Assembly: GCA_001751085.1 (NCBI GenBank)
Contig: MAXP01000214.1
Location: forward strand, 1-8,404
Source of the DNA: Desulfobacterales bacterium C00003060
GTDB taxonomy: Bacteria > Desulfobacterota > Desulfobacteria > Desulfobacterales > C00003060
DNA length: 8,404 nucleotides
Reading direction: 5' to 3'
Shown: positions 1-5,621 of the stretch, piece after piece
Layout: the number at the start of each line of letters is the position of its first letter
Numbering within the stretch: the stretch's first letter is position 1
Program-made: the position numbers and the translations under genes
Notes under the pieces: generated by a model
The model's database searches: none
Told to the model about the DNA's origin: nothing
Seen by the model: only the letters and a program-made list of their open reading frames with translations

Positions 1-50
1 TTACAAATCAATATGTTAGCTACCCACAGAATCCGTTAGAACCAGGTATT

Positions 51-1403
51 ATGAATCCGGATATCTTTCGGGAATATGACATTAGAGGGGTTGTTGATAA
101 GGACTTCACCGAGCAGGACGTTGTCTTGATTGGCAAGGCGTTTGGCACCTACCTGCGGGGCAAGAACCGCTCAAGCATCACTGTAGGTCGGGACTGCCGC
201 TTGAGTTCTGAGAATTATCAACACCTCCTGATCAAAGGGCTTCTTGCTACGGGCTGCGATGTGGTGGATATCGGTATCTGCCCCACACCGGTTTTGTACT
301 TTTCCATCAGGCACCTGAAAAAGGATGGGGGCGTCATTGTCACAGCGAGCCATAATCCCCCTGAGTTTAACGGCTTCAAGCTGTGCTGCGGTTATGATAC
401 GCTTTTCGGCGAGCAGATACAGAACGTGCGACGGATTATTGAGAATGGGTCCTTTGCTGGGGGCAGTGGAAACACGGAAACTGCTGATGTTATAAGCCCA
501 TACAGGGAATTTTTTGGGGACAATGTCAAGCTTGCCAGGCCCTTGAGGGTAGGAATCGATGCGGGGAACGGGACTGCAGGTGTGATAGCGGTGCCAATCA
601 TACGGAACTTGGACTGCGAGGTTTTCGATCTTCATTGTGAGATGGATGGGCATTTTCCCAATCATGAACCAGATCCCACGGTGATAGAGAACATGCAGGA
701 CCTGATCAAATTGGTACGAGAGAAGGACCTTGATGTGGGGATCGGATATGACGGCGACGGAGATCGAATCGGCGTCATCGATGAGAAAGGCGATATCATA
801 TGGGGCGACCAATTGATGATTATATTCGCAAGGGATATCCTTTCACGAAAGCCCGGCTCTACGTTTATTTCTGAGGTAAAATGTTCCCAGGTCCTATATG
901 ATGACATTGAAAGACGCGGTGGCCGCGCAATTATGTGGAAGACCGGGCATTCCCTGATCAAGCAGAAGATGAAAGAGGTTAAGGCTGAACTGGCAGGTGA
1001 GATGAGTGGTCACATGTTTTTTGCTGACAGGTACTTCGGCTACGATGATGCTATTTACGCCTCTTGTCGTTTGTTAGAGATCCTGGCAGCAACAGGAAAG
1101 ACTATCACGGACCTGCTGAGTGATGTCCCAAGGACCTATACCACTCCTGAGATCCGTGTAGCCTGTCCGGATGACAAGAAATTCCATGTCGTAGAAGAAC
1201 TCACCGAGTATTTCCGTCAGCGGTACGACATCATTGATATAGACGGGGCACGCATTATCTTTGAAGATGGGTGGGGTCTAGTTAGGGCTTCCAATACACA
1301 GCCGGTGTTAGTGCTGCGTTTTGAGGCGCTTTCACAGCTCCGGCTTTCTGAAATCCGATCCCTTGTGGAGTCGGCGCTTACTGAGGTCCGGAAAAGGTAC
1401 TAA
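51..1403 (+). CDS. manB: Phosphomannomutase / phosphoglucomutase (alpha-D-phosphohexomutase)
   Basis: This enzyme interconverts hexose 6-phosphates and 1-phosphates (mannose-6-P to mannose-1-P, probably also glucose) in the cytoplasm, supplying GDP-mannose and related sugar nucleotides. At 450 residues it is full length for the AlgC/ManB type. Visible motifs, in domain order: TASHNPPEFNGFK around 98-110 with the phosphoserine at Ser100; the metal-binding loop DGDGDR at 234-239; the sugar-binding loop GEMSGH at 316-321; and the phosphate-contacting RASNTQP at 412-418. All four domains are therefore intact. The ATG is preceded by only a weak AGG four bases upstream, but the N-terminal FREYDIRG is where the family normally begins. 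It is convergent with bamD, with 28 nt between them. The next enzyme of the pathway, manC, is encoded at 6966. Mannose versus glucose preference cannot be read from sequence alone. Confidence 0.95.
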   Translation: MNPDIFREYDIRGVVDKDFTEQDVVLIGKAFGTYLRGKNRSSITVGRDCRLSSENYQHLLIKGLLATGCDVVDIGICPTPVLYFSIRHLKKDGGVIVTASHNPPEFNGFKLCCGYDTLFGEQIQNVRRIIENGSFAGGSGNTETADVISPYREFFGDNVKLARPLRVGIDAGNGTAGVIAVPIIRNLDCEVFDLHCEMDGHFPNHEPDPTVIENMQDLIKLVREKDLDVGIGYDGDGDRIGVIDEKGDIIWGDQLMIIFARDILSRKPGSTFISEVKCSQVLYDDIERRGGRAIMWKTGHSLIKQKMKEVKAELAGEMSGHMFFADRYFGYDDAIYASCRLLEILAATGKTITDLLSDVPRTYTTPEIRVACPDDKKFHVVEELTEYFRQRYDIIDIDGARIIFEDGWGLVRASNTQPVLVLRFEALSQLRLSEIRSLVESALTEVRKRY

Positions 1404-1431
1404 GGGTTGGTTAGAGGATGGGCGGCACTAT

Positions 1432-2109
1432 CTAATCCGTATCCAAGATAGCGTCGTCGAGCTTTGCTTGACACAGGCGGATGTATTCAATGGCTTTACG
1501 ATGGATTCCCATGTCCGGGTAAGACGTGAGTACAGCCTTGAAGCGTTCCAGGGCGGCTTTGTAGTGCTTGGTCTTATAATAGAACCTGCCTACATAAAAC
1601 TCGTGTTCAGCCAGGTTTTTGTAACACACCTTAATGTGTTCTTCGGCTTTCTTGGCATACGGGCTGGCAGGATAGGTGCGGATCAGCCTTTCAAAGGTCA
1701 AGAGCGCCTCCCTGACCATGGTCTGGTCCCTGTCAATGGTCTGGAGGCGATCAAAATAGCAGAGCCCTGTCTGATAGACCACATAGGGGACAGCTTCGTT
1801 CTTGGGATGGAGGTTTTCGAACTCTTTATAGGCAAATATGGCCTCCTCGTACTCCTTTTTGTGGTAGTGGGCATCCCCCAGCTTGAGCTCGGCCAAAACG
1901 GCGTACTGGCTGAATGGATACCATTCCTTCAGTTTCTCAAAAGATTCAATAGCTTTTGAATAGTCTTTGTCCTTGAAGGCCTCCGCCCCTTCCTCTGCAA
2001 GCTCCCTGGCTGACTTTTCCTCTTCGGGCTGAAACCATGCACAACTCAACAGTTGCGATAACAGCAACAACATGATGATGACAGAACAAATGCCATTTCT
2101 CAAATTCAC
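1432..2109 (-). CDS. bamD: Outer membrane protein assembly lipoprotein BamD
   Basis: Lipoprotein subunit of the BAM complex, which folds beta-barrel proteins into the outer membrane; it acts at the periplasmic face. The 225-residue protein starts with a GTG preceded by AGGGA at a 7-nt spacing. An in-frame ATG at codon 13 would leave too short a signal. Residues 1-22 form a lipoprotein signal peptide ending in the lipobox LLSC, with Cys23 as the lipidated residue. Ala at +2 fits outer-membrane sorting. The rest is helical TPR-like repeats, including YSKAIESFEKL, YEEAIFAYKEF, LIRTYPASPYAKKA and YKAALERFKAVL, the typical BamD arrangement; length is close to the family norm. It lies 45 nt behind the trxB-like gene on the same strand and is probably co-transcribed. 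YfiO and ComL are older names for this family. Confidence 0.93.
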   Translation of the reverse strand: MNLRNGICSVIIMLLLLSQLLSCAWFQPEEEKSARELAEEGAEAFKDKDYSKAIESFEKLKEWYPFSQYAVLAELKLGDAHYHKKEYEEAIFAYKEFENLHPKNEAVPYVVYQTGLCYFDRLQTIDRDQTMVREALLTFERLIRTYPASPYAKKAEEHIKVCYKNLAEHEFYVGRFYYKTKHYKAALERFKAVLTSYPDMGIHRKAIEYIRLCQAKLDDAILDTD

Positions 2110-2154
2110 AAAACCATCCCTGCGAGTTGAAGAAGTTGCTTAGCTTTTAAAGCG

Positions 2155-3066
2155 TTACGAGCTGGCAAGTTTTTTTGCATATTCTGAGGCATTGATCCCC
2201 GCCACACACCCTTCGCCCACGGCCTTGGCTATTTGCCATGGCTTGCCGCTAATATCTCCGGCCGCATATAGACCGGGAATATTGGTTTCCTGTTTCTTGT
2301 TCGTTTCAATAAAGCTAAAGGACTCTGCATCGAAGATGACACCAAGATTGGCCGCCAGCTCCAGGGCGCCCTTTGCCCCTAACTCAACGAAGATACCGTC
2401 CACCTTGACCGTCTCACCGTTTTTCAGGAACACACCTTCCACCTCGTTCGTTCCAATGATTTCCTTCACCCAGGTGTCTTCTATGACCTTAACCCGGCTG
2501 CTTCTGAGGTCTTTGTAAAGCATGTCCGTGACCATAAGTTTCCGGCAAATCAGGTACACTGTTTTGGCGAACGACAAGAGGGTCATTGCACCGGTTGCGG
2601 CTGCGCTTTCGTTGCCAACCACTGCAACTTCCAGGCCCCTGTAGAAATTTGCATCGCAATCCACGCAATAGCTGACACCACGGCCCACAAGCTCCTTTTC
2701 TCCTTTGACACGGAGCTTATTTCGGGCAACCCCCATAGAGAGGATAAGCGTCCTGGAGGTAAAGTTCTCACCACTTTCTGTGTTGAGGCTAAACAGGTCA
2801 TTTTCTTTTCTTGTTCTGACAATATCTTCTTCCAGGAATATTGCGTCGAAGGTTTCAGCCTGTTTCCTCCCTACCTCAAGGATCTCTTTTCCCAAAACCA
2901 CCTTTTCATAGCAACAATAATTAGCTATGTGGGCCTTATAAAGACCGCTCTTGCGTGCCTTTCCAAAAACGATTACCTTTGACTTCTTGCTGGCAGCATG
3001 GATAGCTGCCTGAAGGCCGGCAGGCCCGCATCCGATAATGGCAACATCGTACAACTTGTCAGGCAT
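2155..3066 (-). CDS. trxB: Thioredoxin reductase-like FAD-dependent oxidoreductase (atypical)
   Basis: Probable flavoprotein that re-reduces the thioredoxin encoded immediately upstream. The 303-residue protein has the FAD-binding GCGPAGLQAA at 12-21, a redox-active CVDC (Cys134, Cys137) where E. coli TrxB has CATC, a Rossmann segment at 147-156, and the C-terminal FAD motif GLYAAGDISG at 265-274 followed by the usual AxGEG region. Three features are unusual. The first-domain GGQ segment is replaced by KSGLYKAHIANYCC, which contains adjacent Cys51-Cys52. The second glycine-rich loop is GNESAA instead of GGGxSA. The NADPH-phosphate-binding HRRxxxR is CRKLMVT. Either NADPH binding is altered or another donor (NADH, ferredoxin) is used; that is inference. 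The ATG abuts the trxA stop codon with no gap, and AAGG in the end of trxA can serve as ribosome site. Confidence 0.85.
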   Translation of the reverse strand: MPDKLYDVAIIGCGPAGLQAAIHAASKKSKVIVFGKARKSGLYKAHIANYCCYEKVVLGKEILEVGRKQAETFDAIFLEEDIVRTRKENDLFSLNTESGENFTSRTLILSMGVARNKLRVKGEKELVGRGVSYCVDCDANFYRGLEVAVVGNESAAATGAMTLLSFAKTVYLICRKLMVTDMLYKDLRSSRVKVIEDTWVKEIIGTNEVEGVFLKNGETVKVDGIFVELGAKGALELAANLGVIFDAESFSFIETNKKQETNIPGLYAAGDISGKPWQIAKAVGEGCVAGINASEYAKKLASS

Positions 3067-3393
3067 TTAAAGAACCTTTTTCACCAAACCTTCGATGTGA
3101 GACTTTGGCACAGCGCCAACAACTTGGTCAACCACATTGCCGTTTTGGAACAGGATGATCGTTGGAATGGCCCGAATTCCGTATTGAGCCGGGGCGTTGG
3201 GACTGTTGTCTACATTGCACCTGGCAAAAATGATGCTGTCGCCGTACGTCTCTTGCAACTCATCCATAACTGGAGCGATAGCCTTACAGGGCCCGCACCA
3301 GGGTGCCCAGAAATCCAGCAGGGCTGGTTTGTCGGCCTTAAGTATCTCTGATTCAAAGTTGTTGTCATCAATATCCAAGACACCTTGTCCCAT
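3067..3393 (-). CDS. trxA: Thioredoxin
   Basis: Small cytoplasmic dithiol-disulfide reductant that keeps protein cysteines reduced and donates electrons to enzymes such as reductases and peroxiredoxins. At 108 residues it has the standard thioredoxin length. The active site is WCGPC at 32-36, in the classical context FWAPWCGPCKAIAP. The cis-proline loop AIPT has Pro77, and the C-terminal strand reads GNVVDQVVGA. Asp27 in LLDFWA is the conserved buried acid. An AAAGGAG ribosome site sits 7 nt before the ATG. It is the first gene of the leftward trxA-trxB-bamD set; its stop is directly followed by the ATG of the reductase, so translation of the pair is probably coupled. A TTGACA-containing promoter candidate lies about 60-85 nt upstream. 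Confidence 0.97.
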   Translation of the reverse strand: MGQGVLDIDDNNFESEILKADKPALLDFWAPWCGPCKAIAPVMDELQETYGDSIIFARCNVDNSPNAPAQYGIRAIPTIILFQNGNVVDQVVGAVPKSHIEGLVKKVL

Positions 3394-3449
3394 AGTTATA
3401 CTCCTTTCTGATGTATGCGATGCTATCTAATGATAGTCATATGATGTTA

Positions 3450-3479
3450 TCTTTAACCACACCGGACGGAGTTTGTCAA
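3450..3479 (-). promoter_or_regulatory. Candidate sigma70-type promoter for trxA-trxB-bamD
   Basis: On the minus strand a perfect TTGACA (3474-3479) is followed after 18 nt by TAAAGA (3450-3455), a weak match to TATAAT. It would give a leader of about 50 nt before trxA. The -35 is convincing and the -10 is not, so the exact start is uncertain. Confidence 0.4.
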
Positions 3480-3536
3480 CTTCAACAATAATGAAGTTCA
3501 ATACGAATGAGGACGGTTTTCCGGGTGCCTTTCTCC

Positions 3537-3565
3537 TTGACACCTATATTATATGGTGTTAACAA
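3537..3565 (+). promoter_or_regulatory. Candidate promoter of the tRNA-Lys/tRNA-Glu unit
   Basis: TTGACA at 3537-3542 is a perfect -35. After 17 nt comes TAACAA (3560-3565), a partial -10. Predicted initiation near 3572 leaves a 5' leader of about 7 nt before tRNA-Lys at 3579, a usual arrangement for tRNA operons. It diverges from the trxA promoter. Confidence 0.45.
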
Positions 3566-3578
3566 ACACACTCCGTGT

Positions 3579-3654
3579 GGGCCGTTAACTCAGTTGGTAG
3601 AGTATCTGCCTTTTAAGCAGAGAGTCGCCGGTTCGAATCCAGCACGGCCCACCA
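3579..3654 (+). tRNA. tRNA-Lys (anticodon TTT)
   Basis: A complete 76-nt cloverleaf: acceptor GGGCCGT pairs with ACGGCCC, then discriminator A and an encoded CCA. The D arm is ACTC/GAGT around AGTTGGTA. The anticodon stem is TCTGC/GCAGA with loop CTTTTAA, giving anticodon TTT, which reads AAA and AAG lysine codons. The T loop is TTCGAAT. The T stem GCCGG/CCAGC has one C-A mismatch at the central pair (positions 51-63), a small oddity. It is followed 2 nt later by tRNA-Glu and presumably cut from a shared precursor. Confidence 0.96.
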
Positions 3655-3656
3655 AA

Positions 3657-3734
3657 GTCCCCATCGTCTAGCCTGGTCCAGGACACCGGCCTTTCACGCC
3701 GGCAACACCGGTTCAAATCCGGTTGGGGACGCCA
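3657..3734 (+). tRNA. tRNA-Glu (anticodon TTC)
   Basis: A complete 78-nt tRNA. Acceptor GTCCCCA pairs with TGGGGAC, followed by discriminator G and encoded CCA. The anticodon stem is CCGGC/GCCGG with loop CTTTCAC, giving anticodon TTC for GAA/GAG. The T arm is ACCGG/CCGGT with loop TTCAAAT. It lies 2 nt behind tRNA-Lys. No convincing intrinsic terminator follows; a short TCTTTTATC lies just after the CCA. In many bacteria tRNA-Glu also supplies glutamyl groups for haem synthesis (general knowledge). Confidence 0.97.
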
Positions 3735-3809
3735 TCTTTTATCAATAATTTAAGGCCATTATTTGACGCAGACGTATCTTCTCAATAACCTGAGCCGACA
3801 GGTGGACAA

Positions 3810-3893
3810 AAGCTGAAAGCTCAAAGCTCAAGGCTGAAAGGAAGAAAAGCTAAGAGTATGGCATTTAATTGTGTTGCTTTGAGCTTTCAGCTT
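3810..3893. repeat. 18-nt inverted repeat flanking a short spacer
   Basis: AAGCTGAAAGCTCAAAGC at 3810-3827 is the exact reverse complement of 3876-3893. The left arm continues with related units (AAAGCTC, AAGGCTGAAAG), so the segment also has internal near-repeats. No gene lies inside. This is probably an intergenic repeat element; its function is unknown. Confidence 0.7.
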
Positions 3894-3894
3894 G

Positions 3895-3933
3895 CCCGCC
3901 GAGGCGTAGGCCCTATGGGCCGGAGGCTGCGGG
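3895..3933. repeat. GC-rich hairpin
   Basis: A perfect inner stem GGCCC (3909-3913), loop TAT, GGGCC (3917-3921) is enclosed by CCCGC (3895-3899) pairing with GCGGG (3929-3933). It directly follows the 18-nt inverted repeat and precedes repeat copy A. No T-run follows it on either strand, so it is not a typical intrinsic terminator. Confidence 0.6.
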
Positions 3934-3942
3934 GAATCCTCA

Positions 3943-3971
3943 ATTATGGCTTTTCAGAAAAATACTTGCAA
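3943..3971 (-). promoter_or_regulatory. Promoter-like sequence at the edge of repeat copy A
   Basis: On the minus strand TTGCAA (3966-3971), 17 nt, then CATAAT (3943-3948; five of six matches to TATAAT). It points leftward, out of the repeat and toward the tRNAs, where no minus-strand gene is seen before trxA. The equivalent site in copy B has the same spacing. Confidence 0.3.
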
Positions 3972-4121
3972 ATTTGCGGGATGAATGGTTTTGATAACCA
4001 TCTGAAATTACGCTACAATGACGTGCAGCTTAACTCCGGAATCCCTGGCCCGGACCTGGCCAATAGGCTCTGTGGTTGCATATATGAAACGAGCGCGAGG
4101 GCAAGGCCGAACTCGGAAATC
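3944..4121. repeat. Dispersed repeat, copy A
   Basis: Collinear with 4450-4649 at a constant offset of 506 nt over roughly the first 150 nt, with about a dozen mismatches by eye (about 92-93% identity). It then matches more loosely after a 23-nt length difference, where copy B is longer. Both copies keep the hairpin ATGGTT-N5-AACCAT (here 3985-4001) and TGGCC-N7-GGCCA. The 130-codon open frame starting at 3858 that crosses this copy is not preserved in copy B, so I treat the element as non-coding. No terminal inverted repeats or target duplication are obvious. Confidence 0.85.
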
Positions 4122-4207
4122 CTATACCAGGTCAACCAAGTTGTGAATGCTCTACTCGTCAAAATCGAGTGGGATCTTTTTCCGCCCGGCGATGCTGTGC
4201 CAATGAC

Positions 4208-4231
4208 AAAAATTGCCAGGGCAAGCAATTT
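4208..4231 (-). terminator. Candidate intrinsic terminator of the small membrane protein gene
   Basis: On the minus strand AAATTGC (4231-4225), an 8-nt loop and GCAATTT (4216-4210) form a 7-bp stem, and a run of five T residues (4212-4208) closes it. It begins about 15 nt after the stop codon of the 35-residue protein. The stem is AT-rich, so efficiency is doubtful. Confidence 0.4.
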
Positions 4232-4246
4232 GACCGCATCGATATA

Positions 4247-4354
4247 TTAAGTCAAAATTGTTACAAATACGACCAATATCATGAGGGTCACAATGCCACA
4301 AACTATGAGAATCGAAAACCACTCTCCCCAAGTCATTTTCTCCTTTTCTTCCAT
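4247..4354 (-). CDS. Small single-span membrane protein, 35 residues
   Basis: I do not recognise a named family. The frame runs from an ATG at 4354 to TAA at 4247. GAGGAG lies 9 nt before the start, a strong ribosome site. The protein has a charged, tryptophan-containing head beginning MEEKEKMTWGEWF, followed by an unbroken hydrophobic stretch at about residues 13-34 (for example IVCGIVTLMILVVF) that would form one transmembrane helix reaching nearly the C-terminus. The gene is framed by other signals: a TTGCAA-17-TATAAC promoter candidate at 4449-4477, a hairpin in the leader at 4383-4419, and a stem plus T-run after the stop. It lies between the two repeat copies and overlaps neither. It could be a small membrane regulator, a toxin-like peptide or a subunit of a larger complex; the sequence does not decide. 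Confidence 0.6.
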   Translation of the reverse strand: MEEKEKMTWGEWFSILIVCGIVTLMILVVFVTILT

Positions 4355-4382
4355 TTTTTGACACTCCTCTTTTTTTGGTAAC

Positions 4383-4419
4383 CGTTCACGGGTTCAGTTG
4401 AACCCTGAACCTGTGAACG
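4383..4419. repeat. Long hairpin in the leader of the small membrane protein gene
   Basis: A 15-nt arm CGTTCACGGGTTCAG (4383-4397) pairs with 4405-4419 with one mismatch, around a 7-nt loop. A competing perfect hairpin, GGGTTCA-GT-TGAACCC, is nested in the left half (4390-4405). It lies about 14 nt upstream of the GAGGAG ribosome site of the 35-residue protein. On the plus strand a T-run (4425-4431) follows at a short distance, so a weak rightward terminator is an alternative reading. Confidence 0.65.
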
Positions 4420-4448
4420 CTTACATTTTTTGTATATCACTGGAAAAA

Positions 4449-4477
4449 GTTATAGCTTTTCAGAAAAATACTTGCAA
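4449..4477 (-). promoter_or_regulatory. Candidate promoter for the small membrane protein gene, in repeat copy B
   Basis: On the minus strand TTGCAA (4472-4477), exactly 17 nt, then TATAAC (4449-4454; five of six to consensus). Initiation near 4442 would give a leader of about 88 nt containing the 15-bp hairpin and the ribosome site. The -35 and spacer lie in the repeat, and the -10 straddles its left edge. Confidence 0.45.
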
Positions 4478-4649
4478 ATTTACGGGATGAATGGTTCTGG
4501 TAACCATGTGAAATTACCCTAAAATGAGGTGCAGTTTAACTCCGTAATCCCTGGCCCGGACCTGGCCAATAGGCTCTGTGGTTGCATATATGAAGCGAGC
4601 GCCAGAGCAGGCCACAGTATGGGAGTGTAGCATAGCGAGTTCAGAAATC
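4450..4649. repeat. Dispersed repeat, copy B
   Basis: Second copy of the element at 3944-4121, in the same orientation. It matches without gaps for about 150 nt, then carries an extra 23 nt (near 4613-4635) before a shorter, looser match ending near 4649. The hairpin ATGGTT-N5-AACCAT is at 4491-4507, with changes from copy A falling in the loop and the stem intact. The segment CCCTGGCCCGGACCTGGCCA is identical in both. It has stop codons in the frame that is open in copy A. Confidence 0.85.
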
Positions 4650-4810
4650 AAGAGTTTTTCGTGGCTGAATCACGCATCCTGTGTTATTGCTCCGTCCGGC
4701 TTCGGACTGCCCGTACATGGTTGACCCCAGGGCCACTATTGCAAGTACACAATCTGACAAGTATTCATTGAACATTGTCAAGAATCATCTTGCTTTTGTC
4801 TAAATAAACT
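4650..4810. other. Intergenic region before the nitroreductase gene
   Basis: No gene seen. It holds a short hairpin GTCCG-GCTT-CGGAC (4694-4707), an inverted pair TGACAA (4755-4760) / TTGTCA (4775-4780) that could be an operator, and a weak promoter candidate TTGTCA (4775-4780)-18-TCTAAA (4799-4804) whose predicted start would fall at or next to the ATG at 4811. Confidence 0.35.
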
Positions 4811-5602
4811 ATGGGACTTATTTCTTTTATAAGGAAGCTCCGACAAATACACGCCCAAAGGCCGTTTATACCTGCTGAGTTTGGCGAAAGTCGGCAGGTC
4901 AGAACCCTTCTGAACCGGCGGAGTGTAAGGAGGTTCCTGGATTGCGACATCAAAGATGAAGAAATGGCCCTGATCCTGGAAGCAGCCAGACTTGCCCCTT
5001 CCACAGTCAACATGCAGACATGGTCTTTCGGTGTTTACGATACAGAGAGCTGGAGACAGACCTTTGGACGATCCATTCCCTACGGTGCTCATAGGGCGGT
5101 CTTGGTTCTCGGGGATATCACCCGCGTAAAACAAGCAACCGATATTTTTCCGGATTCACCCCTGGTGGAATACACTGTGAGTGTAATAAATGCTTCTCTT
5201 GCAGCCATGAACATGACCATCATGGCCGAGACCCTGGGGATTGGAAGCGTCATGTTGTCAGATACCGGCAAAACTGGCTTTTTCAGCGCCGCTTATTTGA
5301 AAGAAAGGCTAAAACTCCCTTCCGGTGCTTATGCCCTAATGACGGTTGTTTTTGGCTACCCCAAGGATCGAGACGTGCCCATGCCGCCAAAGTTCGAGAT
5401 AGAGGACATCACCTTTTCCGGCATTTATAGGCAAACCGACACCTGCAGGGTGCGTGAGTGGCTATCCTTGATGGAGGCTGGATACAGGGCAAGCACATTC
5501 TTCTCATCCTTTCAGGCAAAGCTCAGGTATTACAGGGAAAACCTGATTCGAGCAGAAAGGGAACTGCGAGATATCATCCTGGGAGAAAGGCCCAAGACGT
5601 AA
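4811..5602 (+). CDS. Nitroreductase-family FMN-dependent oxidoreductase
   Basis: Likely a cytoplasmic flavoenzyme of the nitroreductase superfamily, using FMN and NAD(P)H; the natural substrate cannot be told. Of 263 residues, the core at about 30-185 shows the FMN-phosphate-binding RRSVRRF (37-43), the family signature APSTVNMQTW (62-71), the helix INASLAAMNMTIMAETLGIG (126-145) and GYP (182-184) closing the fold. About 30 extra residues precede the core. A basic, helical tail of about 60 residues follows it (RENLIRAERELRDIIL near the end) and may form a coiled segment. The start is uncertain in one respect: no Shine-Dalgarno sequence is visible before the ATG. The next in-frame ATG, at codon 52, would remove the FMN-binding arginines, so the first ATG is kept. 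It converges on the radical SAM gene with a 19-nt gap. Confidence 0.85.
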   Translation: MGLISFIRKLRQIHAQRPFIPAEFGESRQVRTLLNRRSVRRFLDCDIKDEEMALILEAARLAPSTVNMQTWSFGVYDTESWRQTFGRSIPYGAHRAVLVLGDITRVKQATDIFPDSPLVEYTVSVINASLAAMNMTIMAETLGIGSVMLSDTGKTGFFSAAYLKERLKLPSGAYALMTVVFGYPKDRDVPMPPKFEIEDITFSGIYRQTDTCRVREWLSLMEAGYRASTFFSSFQAKLRYYRENLIRAERELRDIILGERPKT

Positions 5603-5621
5603 GCGCTGAACCGTAACAAGG

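Noticed and set aside
1321..1959. A 212-codon plus-strand open frame overlapping manB and bamD
   Set aside because: It is antisense to clear BamD coding sequence and out of frame with the mutase; its translation has no recognisable domain.
4152..4181. Plus-strand hairpin CTACTCG-N7-CGAGTGG followed by a short T-run, terminator-like
   Set aside because: No plus-strand gene ends nearby and the T-run is offset; it is more likely chance or structure of the repeat flank.
3858..4250. A 130-codon plus-strand open frame spanning repeat copy A
   Set aside because: It has no ribosome site, begins inside the inverted repeats, is interrupted in the homologous copy B and runs antisense over the terminator region and stop codon of the better-supported 35-residue gene.
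3579..4649. tRNA-associated integration site with the repeats as attachment sequences
   Set aside because: No integrase is visible and no copy of the tRNA 3' end recurs downstream in the window. The repeat pair shows no match to either tRNA.
3944..4649. A CRISPR array made of the two repeat copies
   Set aside because: There are only two long, diverged copies about 330 nt apart, with no short regular repeats, leader or cas genes.
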